A DNA stretch of 64,000 nucleotides from contig VIIQ02000659.1 in assembly GCA_007449985.2 (NCBI GenBank), positions 246,001 through 310,000 on the forward strand. Reading direction: 5' to 3'. Shown here in pieces: positions 35,147 through 47,262 of this stretch. Below the pieces are notes generated by a model. That model was not told where the DNA came from, made no database searches, and saw only the letters and a list, made by a program, of their open reading frames with translations. Made by a program: the position numbers and the translations under genes. The stretch comes from Desmodesmus armatus (lineage: Eukaryota > Chlorophyta > Chlorophyceae > Sphaeropleales > Scenedesmaceae). How positions within the stretch are numbered: the stretch's first letter is position 1; each line of letters opens with the position of its first letter.

Positions 35147-37894
35147 CGCATCGGAAATTTGTACCCCACTGAATCGGTCGACTAGAGCGATTTTTTCAGT
35201 CGTGGCTGATTCAGTACATGGCATAACGCGTGCTGAAACAGTCGACTGTTGACAGCTCGTGCTAAAACAGCCGACTGTTGACAGCGCGCGCTGTTCAGTC
35301 GACTGTGAAGCCGACTGACAAGCCGACTGGGAAGATGACAAACGAATTGTCGCTGTTTGTTCGTGACTGTGCCGATTTTCATACAAAGCTGACTGCCAAG
35401 GCCCCCTTACTTGCCACCATGCCACCACCCCAATCATTACATGTACCATCTCACAAACCCAACATGCTGTACACCAGCACGTGGCACAACTGTCTCCAAG
35501 CAACACCATATGGCATGTTGGCACCCTTCACAATGTGCATCCCATGACAGCCACAAACTGCACTGAGCAACTGCAATTGCAGTAGAAGGCTGCACACCAC
35601 TTGCAACCAACACACCCCACACGCCTCACCACACAACAGCCATCATCACACACAGCAGGGCAGGAGCGCATTCTGGCTCAGGGCAGCAGCGCATTCTGGC
35701 TCAATGCAGAGAGGGCCAGATTGCTCAGCGGCAACCGCCTCCACATGCGGCCGCTTGATCAGTGCGCCCTGTGCAGCCCACTTGAATGAGGGATACAGTG
35801 CGCCAGCCTCGCTCATAGCTGCACTCTCCTTCGAGTCAACAGCAAGCAGCACATTGAGCAGTTGGTCACCAAATAGGCATGCAAGGGGCCTGCAGAGCGG
35901 CAGGATCTCTAAGCTGTCAGTAACTGTCACTGTGCAGGCTGGTGCCAAGGTACAGAACTGCGTGCATTGCCGTTTGACAAAGAAAGCAGCCAATCAGTGC
36001 CTTGTTTTGGAGCCTTGCTCCCTTTGCACAACAGCAGTGCAACCAGAATGCTTGCCAATGCAACAACCATGTGTGTTTGATTTTGAGCTGCTGCCTGCTC
36101 ATGCATACCTTCCATACAGCCAGAGTCATCTGCATGCTCCGCTTTCTCAGCTGGTGGAGGTCACTCTGATCCTGGATATTGGGTTACACCATGGTGCGCT
36201 GGACCTGCAAGGAAGTAGCCACAAGGGTTGTGTTACAGTCAGCTCATGGGCGGGAGACCGTGCAGCATGTGGACATGCAACACGTGTTGCAGACTGTGGC
36301 ATGTGCGCAGCAAGGCTGCTACAATGCTACGGTGTGCGGCCCGCTGCAAACATTGCTGCATATGCACACAAAACACACTGACGCACATTCAGGCGTGACA
36401 ACATGGAGGCACAGCCAGGTGCAGCAGGATTGTCTTCAAGTGGATGACAGCTGTTGAAAGTAGCAACCAAGGTTATGATCACAACGCAACCTAGCAGGGT
36501 GCTGCATCGCTGTCACACACTGCAGACAAGATATGCAGAGCTGCACACTTACGGTTGTTCTGCGACTGGCATCAGCAGAGGCGTTCTCAAACCTCGTCAA
36601 GTGCCACCACCACCTTCGCTTGCAGTTGACGCCAACTGCCCCTATCATGCTGGCCTGAGCTGCTGCGCTGCCGGCACCTGCTTGTGCTTGGTAGTTGCAG
36701 GCATTGCCACTAGCGAGGGTGCTGGCTTGTCAGCCTGCACAACCTTGAGAAGAGCACCGTGTGGTGCAGCATCCCTTGTGGCCAGCAGGGTTCCTGCGCA
36801 GTTGGGTGCAGCACGTGTTGTGGTCCCACACTGTGATATCACACGAACAGCGAACATGTAGCGAACTGCTTCAGTTGTACATCTCATCCATGTGCTGCCT
36901 TGAAAACCTGCTGCTGATGGACATATGCATCTTTGGTGTCGACTGCTGTCACCAGCACAGACAGCTGCATGTGCAGAACAGGCTTTCTGGTTGTCTGCTG
37001 ACTTCAGCTGCTGATGCAACCTCGTCAGTATCTGGTGATAGTATGAAACACAACAACTGCGCACGTCCTGACCTGTGATCGCCGCCCTTTCTCATGGATT
37101 GTGTCCTTCAAGTGAAGCAGTAGGCAGAAGGTAGTTGGTGGTCTTGGCACCACATCAGGGGCCCGTATGCCGACAACACAGAACACATGAGTCCACTTAA
37201 GTTTGATCAATAATCTTTGTTGCAGCTTGAACGGAATGAAGCTTCAGCGTCGTGCGCATGCCTGTCGTAACCTAGCAGAGCCTGGGATGGTTGAGTTGAC
37301 ACACAAGGCTCCACCCTGGGCAGGGTTCATGCTGTGCTGCGACTGCAGCTGTGCTGCCCAGGCTGAGAACACCCTGCAGAACGGGCATTGATCACAATTT
37401 CAGTACGACCGTCTATTTTTATGTATATCCACATACCTGCACACACCTCTGCACACACACGGCCCTTGGTCCCCGTCCACCAATTGCAATATGTACCAGT
37501 CAATTGACTGTGGGGACCCATACGTGTGATGCTTATGTAAGCTGGTAAAGCTGCTCAGGATTGATCATCTGCTGTGTTCCTGCCACACTGATGCACCGTT
37601 GCAGACTTTGCTGCATGTTTTTGTGCGCATGCTATGCATGCCACTCTGCAAACAGTCCATTCAGCCCCGTAGGCTTGAAAACAATGTCTTGATAGCGGGA
37701 TTAAAATTATCTACGACCTCAAAGGGGCACTTTGTCCGTTTGGGACACTCCCGACTGTTTCAGTGACCGTCGACTGTTGTGTTGCAGTCGACGTTCAGTC
37801 GCGCCAGTCGTGACTGTACAGCCGGCTGGCTCCACTGAAAAGCTATCGGCTGAAACAGCCAGACCGATTCAGCGGGGTACAAATTTCCGATGCG
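35147..37894. mobile_element. 2.75-kb DNA transposon with inverted terminal repeats, superfamily unknown
   Basis: The ends are inverted repeats of about 33 bp with one mismatch: CGCATCGGAAATTTGTACCC at 35147 onward and its complement ending at 37894. Subterminal arrays of the palindrome-like word CAGTCGACTG and relatives occupy about 35230-35320 and 37760-37815, typical of transposase-binding subterminal repeats. The interior has fragmentary open frames on both strands (for example minus 35646-35993, minus 36645-37064, plus 35704-36381), but none contains a recognisable transposase motif. I could not find a clear target-site duplication. It may be a non-autonomous derivative. It sits between the inverted paralogues A and B. 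Confidence 0.75.
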
Positions 37895-38668
37895 TGTTTG
37901 ATTGCTTTGGGTGCTGAGGAGACTTTCAATCAGTGATGTTGGAGCCGTCAAAATCTAGCCCTGCTCAACAAGCGAGGTACTTGCAACTGCAAGTTGCGCG
38001 CAGTTTGGTCACATGTCTTTGTGTGACATCCCACCAGGTGGGACAAATTGAACTGTCTAGGTTGGGTGCCGAACACACCCAGCATAATCCAGCATGTTGC
38101 AGCTGGCAGTACATGATGTCAGATGGTACATGTGTGAGTACATGTACAGCGCACACCAAGTGCGATCATCAGCACATGATGTCCGGATCCGTGCGGCTAC
38201 ATCTGACCCCCGGCAACAGCTTTCCCACCACCCCAACTGGCATCCAAGAGTCACTCCCCAACAACACAACACACTGCCAAAGAACACGTGATGACTGCAG
38301 GCATGTCATTGTGCCTGCAGCGATCTGTACACTTGCAATTGGTCCCAGTAATGGCTAGTCTCAGCTTGCGGCATCCACAACGTGGAGGGCAGGCCCTCAC
38401 ACAACACACATGCATATCGGCATATGCATATAGCCCACAACAGGGCACAAGCTGGGGCTCAACAGCGCCAGACAGACCAGGAAAGGACCAGCGACACAGG
38501 CATGCGCCTGGCATATGCTGCACACCCCTATTCACACACGTCTGTCGTGCACAGCAGTCCACCCTACTCACACACTTCCCAACATCACAAACTCCCATCA
38601 CCGCCACCCAAGCACTCACAAACCATGGCGACAAATGCTGCCCCACCCGCTCCACCCAACCACCACTC
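37895..38668. other. 3' side of gene B, no gene seen
   Basis: Flank between the transposon end and the stop codon of gene B (minus strand), probably including the B 3' UTR. No supported frame. Confidence 0.4.
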
Positions 38669-41600
38669 TCAATAGCCGCCGTTGTGCGGCGGGAGTGCAT
38701 GCGGCCAAGGCGGCTCTTGAAGCACTGTGTGGTTGGATCGCCTGCGGCCAACGTGACCCCTTCTGCTCCTGCGAGGGCGCCTCGTCCTAGGGCTTTGGCG
38801 CGGTACCGGTGCAGGGCGGGGGAGCGCTGGCCCCGCGCGCGGTGCAGGACTTGCAGGTATGAACACAACAAACTCATATATTGATGGCATCAAGCAACTT
38901 GGCTCCCCGTCTTCAATGGGAGCTGTGCCGACAAACTCAAGCACTGCATCACCTTGGTTTGCCTTGGCCGTAGTGCAGTCGACCCAACCAGCGGCATTGA
39001 GAAAATTGACCTGTGCACCTTGATCAGTCGTCAACATAGTCCAAGCAGTAACTGTGGTGCTTGGGAATTCAGCCAGTTTATAGCAGGGGAGGTCGCCAGG
39101 GCCGGCAGCTGCTTCAGGATTGAACAGCCGGATTGATGTCGGTGGAACTGTGTCAGTCGGACACTGTACTGCTAAAAGTGCCCGAATGGTCTCTACGTTG
39201 CAGAAGATGCAGTATTCCACTTCAGGTGACGGCGGAGGGGGTGGGGGCGTTGGCCCTGGTGACGGCGGCGGAGGTGGGGGTGCAGGCACGGGGGACTGAC
39301 CAATTGGAGGAGGTGGTGGGCGGGGCGGAGGGGTAGGCCTTGGGGCGGGCGGCTCAGGTTCAATCGTCTTGCAATCTGCAGCACAAGTCAGGCGCCACAG
39401 CACGGCACAGCAGAAAGGGTAGAGCGCAACAAAGAAGAGGGTATAGGTGGGCACAGGATGCAAGGTATACCTCGACAGTACAGGCAGGGTCTTATACCTA
39501 GGGCCTGAAGCAGGTGAAAATTAGCTGCAGAATGCAAAGAGTCAGATCCTGAGAAGTGTGACAACCTCCGTCATGCCAGAGGAACAGGACAACCTCAACA
39601 ACAGCACACCCGTCGAGCCCTGCATCTTTGTAACAGCAGCAGCACTCACCACACTGTTCAGGTGATGTGGCCCCGGGTCCCCCTGTGCCGCATCCTCTCC
39701 CACAGAAGGTGCAGAGGTTGTAGGTGGGTTGGAAAAACACCCTGTTCACCTGCTGCAGTGAGCGCTGCCGCCAGCTGAGTGCTGGTGTCACTGGAGTTGA
39801 GGGAGGCCATACTGGGGTCGAACCTGCAGAAGCTGCCACCCCATGCTGCGGCAGGCCAACAGCTGTTGGAAGTGCTGCCAGTAGGGCACCATCTGGGCTC
39901 ATCAGTGGGACACCAACAGGGGCTGACGGAGGCCATACTGGGGTTAAGCCTACAGGACCTGCCACCTGATGCTGCTGCAGGCCGTCGGCTGCTGTGGTTG
40001 CTGCCCTTCCGGAATCACCAGCTAGGCTCACCAATGGAACCCCAGCAGGGGCTGACGGAGGCCATACTGGGGTTGAGCCTACAGGAACTGTCGCCCCATG
40101 CTGCTGCAGGCCGTCGGCTGCTGGAGGTGCTGCCAGTAGGTGATCACCATCTGGGCTTGGGACTGGACCTTCCTCAGCAGGGGGTGAGGGGGGCCATGCT
40201 GTGGTTGAGCCTACAGGACCTGCCGCCTGATGCTGCTGCAGGGCGACGGCTGCTGTGGTTGCTGCCCCTCCGGAATCACCAGCTAGGCTCACCACTGGAC
40301 CTCCCCCAGCAGGGGGTGAGGGAGGCCATACTGGGGTCGAACCTGCAGGACCTGCCACCTGATGCTGCTGCAGGCCGTCGGCTGCTGGATGTGCTGCCAG
40401 TAGGGGATCACCAGCTGGGCTTAGCACTGGGCCTGCCCCAGCAGGGGCTGAAGGAGGCACTGCTATGGCTGAAGCCACAGTGCCTGCACCCCCACGCTGC
40501 TGCAGGGACCGTTGCTGTATCTCAACTGCTGCCGGCATAGCTGTTGCTGGGGAGAGATCTGCTGGCTTTGGCGCAGATACCCAAGCAGGGGCAAATGCCG
40601 AGGGAGGCGAGGTTGTGACCGCACCCGCAGCGCCTGCATCCCCGCGCTGCTGTGGTGTGTGCTGCATCGCGGCTGCACCTGCACCGGCAAAGGGCACCAC
40701 TACAGAAGAGCGCAGCGGGGATGCCAGTGGTGCCGGCGGCAATGCAGGCGGCTGCATCGCAGGTTGGCGGAAAACTGCTGCAGCAGCAGCGTCCAGATCA
40801 ACGGCCCCCTGCACAGAGTGCGGGCGGAACACTGCTGCAGCAGCAGCGTCCAGATCAACCGGCTGCTGTGCCTGGTGAAAAGGCAGTGACCGGGCTGCGC
40901 CTGAGGAAGCAGTGCGGCCTAGCTCGGGCACAGCTGCTGAGAGACCGTGAGGTGAAGGTGGTAGCTGCGCCACTGGCCGCCTTGAGGGCACAGGTGCTGG
41001 GGGTGGTGCTGATTCTGGGGCTGCTGCGATGCTGGCAGCTTTCTCCCGCAGGAGTGCTGCTGGTGCTGGAGGTCGTTCTGGCCCCTTGCTGCTGTGTGGT
41101 GCAGGAAAAGCTTGCAGTGCAGCTGCTGTGTCTGAAGGAGACAGCGGCCCTTCGTTGAAGTACCCATCTCTGCACAGGCTGCATGTGGTGGGGGCTGAAG
41201 GGGTGACGCCGTACCCTGTATGAAGACACACCAACAAGGTACAGCCCCAGGGTTGTGGTAAGCGCGGCGATCACATGCAGCAGGCGACTGTCGGTGTTGC
41301 TTGATGGCACAAGCAATCGCTGCCTCAGGCGGTGGGGCAGCCAGGGAAACGGACAGCCGAGATTCGCAGCTGCAGCTTTGTTCCATGGCTGCTCTGTGCT
41401 CATTCAAAATATGATATGCTGACCCAGTCAGCAGCAGCAGAATAGCAAGGCCTGCCTGACAAGCACTCTCCTTGGGCGCCAGGCCTGCCCTTGGCATGCT
41501 GTTCATGCTGTTCGACCCACCTGCTGCGCACACACAGTCTGCGATGCTCCTTGACCCTGGTGCGCTGGTGAGGTAGTCAAAGGCGTTTGTTGAGCAGGGC

Positions 41601-43064
41601 TGGCAGGGCGCCAGGGCACCCCCCTGGGAGTAGGTGCCTCCTGGGCACTCCTCACACACCTGCGGGTCCTGCCTCACAGGGCCGTACACACCCTGACCCG
41701 GGAAGCAACCTGCAGCACAGCAGTGGCGGGGCACACGCACTGACTGTGGACACAGGCAGTGCATGTGGCTGCGCTGCAACCTGCTGCTGTTGTTGGTTAG
41801 CTGCATGTGACAAACAAACATGCGTGTCTGCTGCAGCTGCTCGATGATCATTGCATGTTGGCAAACGGCGTGTGCACGCTATGTTTATGTGCTCACCGCA
41901 CTTGCTCTGTCCTGTTGCGAGCGTTGTGGTTCCAGCTGGGCAGGGCTTGCAGGGGCTGCTGCCTCCTGGGGAGAACTGGCTCACTGGGCACAGCTGACAC
42001 GGCAGACCACCACCACGCACACCCTGACCCGGCGGACACTCTGCAGCACAAGGCAAAGGGGTACAGAACACATGCTCTGCACCATGCTGATAACAGACGT
42101 GTGAGAGTCGCAGCGTTGCAAGCCCACCCCTGACTGTGTCACAGTGGGCCGTGCCCACACACGCCAGTGTCAGGTGCAAGCTGCCAACTACGCTGACCAT
42201 GGGCTGCTGAGCAAATTCACAAGCTGGCTTACACCAGCTGCGGTCTTGCAGGTGCGGTGACAGCAGCAGCAAGAAAGCACCAGCTGTTGCAGTGCTTGCC
42301 AAAGGGTGTACAGGTGTGCCTGTTCTACAGACAACAGCTGCAGCTGCTAACAACCAAGAGACGTGCTGAGCAGGGCTGCTCCCTGCAGCAGCACATGTGC
42401 CTGCCCACCTCCCACCTGAGGAGTATGACTGGCGCCTGGGTGTCCAGCAGGCTGCTGTTATGCTGGACACCCGTGTGGCCACCACCAGCGCTGCATCTCC
42501 CCTCCCTCGCCCAGTGCTCTGCGTCTGGCAGGCTGCCTGCATGCCCCTGAGAGGATAGGTGCTGCGGCTGCTGAAGCTCCTGCAGCTGCTGCCCCCCACA
42601 GAGCCGCAGGTCAGCTCTGCACCCAGTGATGTCACGAATGCAAGCCCCCGCAGGCCTCCTGCTGTGCTGGAGCAAGCCCTGAAGCTGACAAAGGAGTCAG
42701 TAGCACTCAGCTCATGGGTTTGCAACTGTGCAGCCTGCAACTGCCAGTCTTGAGCGCTGCAGAGGGAGACTGGGGTGTTGCGCACGGTGCTGCTGTATTG
42801 CACATCGGCAATGTATCCTGCACTGTCTGTGAAACAGGTGATGCGGTAGACATGCCCTTCACTGCACGCTGCTGCTGCACCTATGGGCTCCAGCGCTGCC
42901 AGGCCTGTAATGTTGTTGCAAAATCACGTCAGCGTAGTGAGTTGCACTAAATATCAACATGGGATTAGCTGGGCAACATGCTGGTACTTACTGGGCACAC
43001 ACAAACCGCTCAACAGCAGCAGTTGAGAGAAAACGCCCAGCAGTCGCTGTGCGGGGCCTCCCAT
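38669..43064 (-). CDS. Gene B: secreted ephrin-receptor-like/Pro-rich matrix protein
   Basis: Six exons (43064-42992, 42904-42416, 42040-41897, 41709-41521, 41215-39650, 39375-38669) give 1055 aa, all introns phase 1. Residues 1-24 are a signal peptide. Residues 25-187 form the A/B N-domain. Residues 188-298 are GCC2/GCC3-type Cys repeats (CQLCPVSQFSPGGSSPCKPC, CEECPGGTYSQGG). Exon 5 (299-820) starts GYGVTPSAPTTCSLCRDGYF, then runs about 480 Pro/Ala/Ser-rich residues containing six 42-44-residue tandem repeats and a duplicated VDLDAAAAAVFR, and ends CTFCGRGCGTGG. Exon 6 has a PPPPPPSP rod, a CxxC domain (CIFCNVETIR to CLMPSIYEFVV) and a basic Arg-rich tail. Secreted or wall-bound structural protein by inference. 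The divergent gene C starts 740 bp away. Confidence 0.8.
39802..40580 (-). repeat. Six tandem 126-132-nt coding repeats in gene B
   Basis: Repeat starts, marked by GGAGGCCAT or a close variant on the plus strand, fall at about 39802, 39928, 40057, 40189, 40321 and 40453. The protein unit is 42-44 residues with the core GSTPVWPPSPPA and a variable Leu-Gln-Gln-His block. All unit lengths are multiples of three, so copy-number change keeps frame. Confidence 0.85.
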
Positions 43065-43804
43065 CGGCGAGACACATTGCCTTCACTCTCCTTTGACAAC
43101 GCAGGCCAACGAACTCATGAAGGCTTCGGCAGGTCAGCTACCAAACCCCAACTGCTGCTGGCACTGACTGCTGTGCAAGAGTGATGTGATCTGGTTTTGC
43201 TTGTCTTGAGGTATGTTCTCAGCTACATGGCTGTCAAGATGGGTTAACCATCGCCAGGCGACGCCTGCCAGCTAAGTGGCTCTGAGTTTGACTACGAAGT
43301 CACTCCACCCTCACTCAAGCGCCTGCGAAGTCCCAGGAAGGGGTCAGGGCAGCAGTACCACATGCCAAACATACTAAGTACCACACATTTCGTATATGAA
43401 ACGTATTGACCACGAGGCACCCCCACTCCCGCCCTGCTGCAGTCGCTATGAACATTTGTTTTGACGCAGTGCCGCGGAAGGAAGTACGTTGGGCGTAGCT
43501 ATATTTGAATTGTCCGTTTTTGCTTGTAGCCACTGCCTGTGGCACAACCAGCAGTCCCCGGTCAAGTCCGGCGGAACAGATCTTCAGGGAGCGGAAGGCT
43601 GCGCTCAGAAGGTGCGGTATCAGCAGAAGAAACACCATGGAGACTTTACCTACTGTTTGCGCGCGTTGCATGCTCCTGACTGGCCTTTCCCCACTGGGTC
43701 AAATGCTGATACAGTGCTACTGCTTGCTGCTTCACCCAACCGCAGGTAGCTGACTAGCAGGTCGCCTCGCAACGTGTATGCACTGATACGGCCACAGGGA
43801 CAGC
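43065..43804. promoter_or_regulatory. Shared upstream region of divergent genes B and C
   Basis: 740 bp between two divergent start codons of matrix-like genes, so it must hold both promoters. I found no clear TATA box. A 118-codon minus-strand frame (43315-43671) lacks splice support. Confidence 0.4.
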
Positions 43805-46800
43805 ATGAAAGGCGCATGTGCACTGCTTCTCCTGCTGTTTGGATCAGCAGCAGCAGGCTCAGGTGGGATGTGGACCCCCGACTGCAAGAGGGTCAGCAGC
43901 GGCTGCAAAGCTTGCCACTATGTTGCCCCACCAAGGGGCTCTACTCGAGGGTTGAAGCAGACCCCCCGCAGCATTGCTGACGGTGGTGGCTTGCCTGTCG
44001 CAACCACAAGCAGCAGCCTGCAGCCTGCAGGCAGCAGGGATGCGAGTAGCAGCAGCAGCAGCAGTACTGGCGAGCTGGCCAGCAGCAGAGCCAGCCAACA
44101 AGCCGCCACAGCGCAGCATCGCAGCAGCAGCAGCAGCAGCGGTGGTGGCAGCTGGTCCAGTGGAGACATCAGTTGGGGTGGCAGCACCATCTGGTACACC
44201 CCAGGCTCCGTGCTGACATGCACTGCCTGCGACACCAGTAATGGTTACACCCTGGTCACATCACCGGATGGCCCCACACACTGCGGTAAGTGAATACTGC
44301 CAGTGTGCACAGTGCGCGCATGCGGCCGCGCCAGTTTGATACTGTTATCGTTACTAGTACATGGTTGGGGCTGAGCCATGAAACAGCCAGCTTTTATGCA
44401 GGGCTGGTATGCATGAAACCTGAGCTTGGACGCATGGGGCCATTAGCGGCCTGCATCATGCAGGGAGCTATGTTGCAAGCCTTTGCTTTACAGTGCCCTG
44501 CACCCTGGCACGGCACTGGAAAAAACCCATGCCAGCACTCCTTCACATGCACCGAGCACTGCTAGTGTTTGATACCCCAAGCAAGTTCTGTGCAGGACGT
44601 GGAGTGCTGTCTGGCTTTCAAGCATGCTGCACAGCCTTTCCCTTTTGCTGCTGTTGGTGTTTGTTTCCACAACAGTCGCCTGGGCCATATGAGCTCCAAG
44701 CCTTCCGGCCTGTTGCTTGGTGGATCTACTGCCATTTATTGCTTGCTGGACTTGCAGTAACGGCCCCATGCACTCTCACCAACCCTTTATGTACTTGCAC
44801 CTCCTGATTGCTGCCTGCTGCTGCTTGCAGGCTGCACTGCCCGCCATGGCGTGGTCCCCACCAGCGGCACCCGCGCCCAAAAGACTGCCCTCTCAGCAGC
44901 CTGGGCTAACACATACGTCAGGAGCTTCACTTGCAGCTCCTGCAGCGGCAACTCTGTGCCCTTCCTGCCAGGCTCCAACCTCATCGCTGCTTACAACGGC
45001 GCCAAGTGGAGCATCAGGTGTGAGGGCGCACGGGGTGGCAAGACGCTGCTCACACCGCCCGGAGAAGGCAGCGGCAGCAGCGGCAATAGCGCCTTAGCGC
45101 CCCCTCGCCCCAGACGCCGCAACAGCACCACGCTGAGCATCGGTACAGCCTCAGCGCGGCAGGATGCAGTGGTGTTGGAGGCGGGTGCAGCATTGCTGGC
45201 GGCCGCACCGTATGGTGTTGGTGGCAACACGGAAATGGCTGCACCCTCCGTGGTACCTGCAAGTGCAGCAGGCACAGCGCCAGCAGCCGCCGCAGCAGCA
45301 GGGGGTGCAGCCTCTGCAGCTGCTGTCAAAGCAGCGCATGCACGGCGCAGGAGGGATCAGTCCTGGTACAAGCGTGGCAGGCGGCGCAAGTCAGGCGGCA
45401 GCAGCAGCAGCAGTGGGGGTGGCAGTGGTGGAGGCTCATACGTTGTGGCGCCTTGGTGGCCTGGGCAGTGCATTGACTGCAGCACGGTTGGCTCTAAAGC
45501 GGACCCTACCAACACCTACTGCAGTAAGTGTGTTTGTATCCAGCTTGGCGATGGTTGACTACATTCACAGCAGTTGGCACGCATAAACCGCAGCAGCTGG
45601 CTGGTTTAAGCGGCATGTGCAACTCCTGTCTGCAACTGCAGGCAGGAGTGGCTGTTGCAAGCAGTGTTGGCAGCTCATTGACATTGGCTTTTCCTTTGCA
45701 ACGGTGCACACCATGCGCCACCAGCAACACTTACTGACTTCTGACAGCTACCTGTCTCCCATCCCTCGGCTTGCTGCCGCCCTTGCACCTGCAGTGTGTG
45801 GGTCAGGGCCCCCGCCACCGCCACCGCCGCAGCCCTCCCCTTCCCCTCGGCCGCCATCCTCCCCTTCACCACGGCCACCTTCCCCCAGCCCCAAACCACC
45901 GTCACCGTCACCCCCGCTCCCACAGCCCTCTCCGTCCCCCTCGCCTGCGCCACCACCAACGGGGGCTTGCGTCACCTGCGACCCAGAACTCATTCAAAAC
46001 GAGGTCCAGGACTATTGCCCATCCGACCGTGCTGGCGTGGTTTACCTCGACGACTTCTGCTTCTGGGAGGACCTTGCCATTGACGAAGTCACCTTCTCCA
46101 CAACACCCAATGTGATCGACCCCGTGGAGGGCGGTGGCACCATGTCCTGCACCATGCTGATTGAGAGGCCGGGTGCAACCATCTCCGTGCTCGCAACAGC
46201 CAAAGGCACCGGCTTGACCTGCAGCCCGGCCACCAGTCAATACACATTCCAGGTTCCCGGTGTGGGACCCACACCCTCACCGCCGCCTCCCATGCCGTCC
46301 CCGTCCCCATCCCCAGCGCCGAGTACCGCCTGCCTGTGGTGCAGCAGCGGAGACCTTGCCTACTCCGTGCAGGCCCTGTGTCAAGCAGACCCCACCAGCC
46401 TCATCGCCATCAGCGAGGTCTGCAAGTCTTCTGGCATCCCAACCTTAGATGTCACATACACCGCAACCCCTGCCAACATCCTCGTGGATGGCGACACGCT
46501 CAGGTGCTCGGTGCTGGCGGGCATCCCCGGCCAATCGGTGTCGATCACCTGGCAAGTGACGAACGAGGTCTCCTGCGCGCCCAAGAGCGGCACATATGAC
46601 TTCCTTGTCCCACAGTTTGCGACCTCGCCCTCACCATCCCCACCACCCTCCTCGCCCACGCCACCGCCCTCAGGGACGGCCTGCGTCCAGTGCAACATGA
46701 AGACGGTCGAAGATGAGGCCAAGAGGGAGTGCACGCTTGACGCGGAATTCGGCCAGTTCATATTGACGAAATACAACGAGGCGACAGATGATTACGTCAC

Positions 46801-47032
46801 CGTTGGCCAGAGCTGCTGGTGGACAGACTTAGGCATCAGCATGCCGTATTTCAAGACTGAGCCGGACATCCAGTTCGACGAGGGGTCAGACGCGTGCGAC
46901 TGCAGCAAGGCTGCTCCGTACAAGGGCCAGCAAGTCAAGGTGACGATCACGACGGACAAGGACATTGATCCTGATATACAGTGTTCGCCAACAGTTTCGA
47001 CATACACGTTCACCATCCCCACTGGTTGGTGA
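43805..47032 (+). CDS. Gene C: secreted Pro-rich protein with three CxxC domains
   Basis: Three exons (43805-44285, 44831-45523, 45642-47032) give 854 aa. Signal peptide MKGACALLLLLFGSAAAG. Exon 1 has CKACHYV and a Ser-rich linker, then an ephrin-receptor-like half-repeat CTACDTSNGYTLVTS. Exon 2 begins GCTARHGVVPTSG with CSSC, continues as Ala/Arg/Ser/Gly linker and ends CIDCSTVGSKADPTNTYC. Exon 3 holds a (PPSPSP)-type rod at about residues 447-497, then three copies of a ~95-residue domain that starts CVTCDPEL, CLWCSSGD or CVQCNMKT and ends S-x-Y-x-F-x-V/I-P, separated by Pro-rich linkers. The protein ends TFTIPTGW. In exon 3 the first ~55 codons are less certain: another frame there reads CTPCATSNTY, like the end of exon 2. 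The rod-plus-Cys-domain plan is that of green-algal hydroxyproline-rich wall glycoproteins, but the domain is not the pherophorin one I know. Confidence 0.82.
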
Positions 47033-47189
47033 TGTTTTAGCGTTTCTGCTTTTGGCTGGCAGCACTGTGTCTTTTCAGGAGCGTCCCTGCTTTGTGCTGG
47101 TGCGCGCCTGTACTTTCATGGCCAATGTAGCATGCTGTATCAGGCCTGTAGTGGTGCCTCTCACACACTTCCAGGCAGGATGCATGCCA

Positions 47190-47262
47190 AGTGCTGGTGT
47201 TGGCTTGGTGCCAAGTGCGCCGGTTTTTGCTGCTTTTGTTGGCTTGGTGCCAAGTGCGCCAA
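47190..47262 (+). repeat. 39-nt tandem repeat in gene C 3' region
   Basis: The word TTGGCTTGGTGCCAAGTGCG occurs twice, about 39 nt apart. Each copy contains the palindromic core TTGGTGCCAA. Probably in the C 3' UTR. Confidence 0.7.

Noticed and set aside
39498..41237. Plus-strand frames (for example 39779-40540) opposite gene B
   Set aside because: They are complements of the tandem repeats in B, with no signal peptide or splice context.
34169..47032. Naming A, B and C as pherophorins
   Set aside because: The Pro-rich rod plan is similar, but the CxxC domain does not show the pherophorin-domain pattern I know, so only the architecture is comparable.
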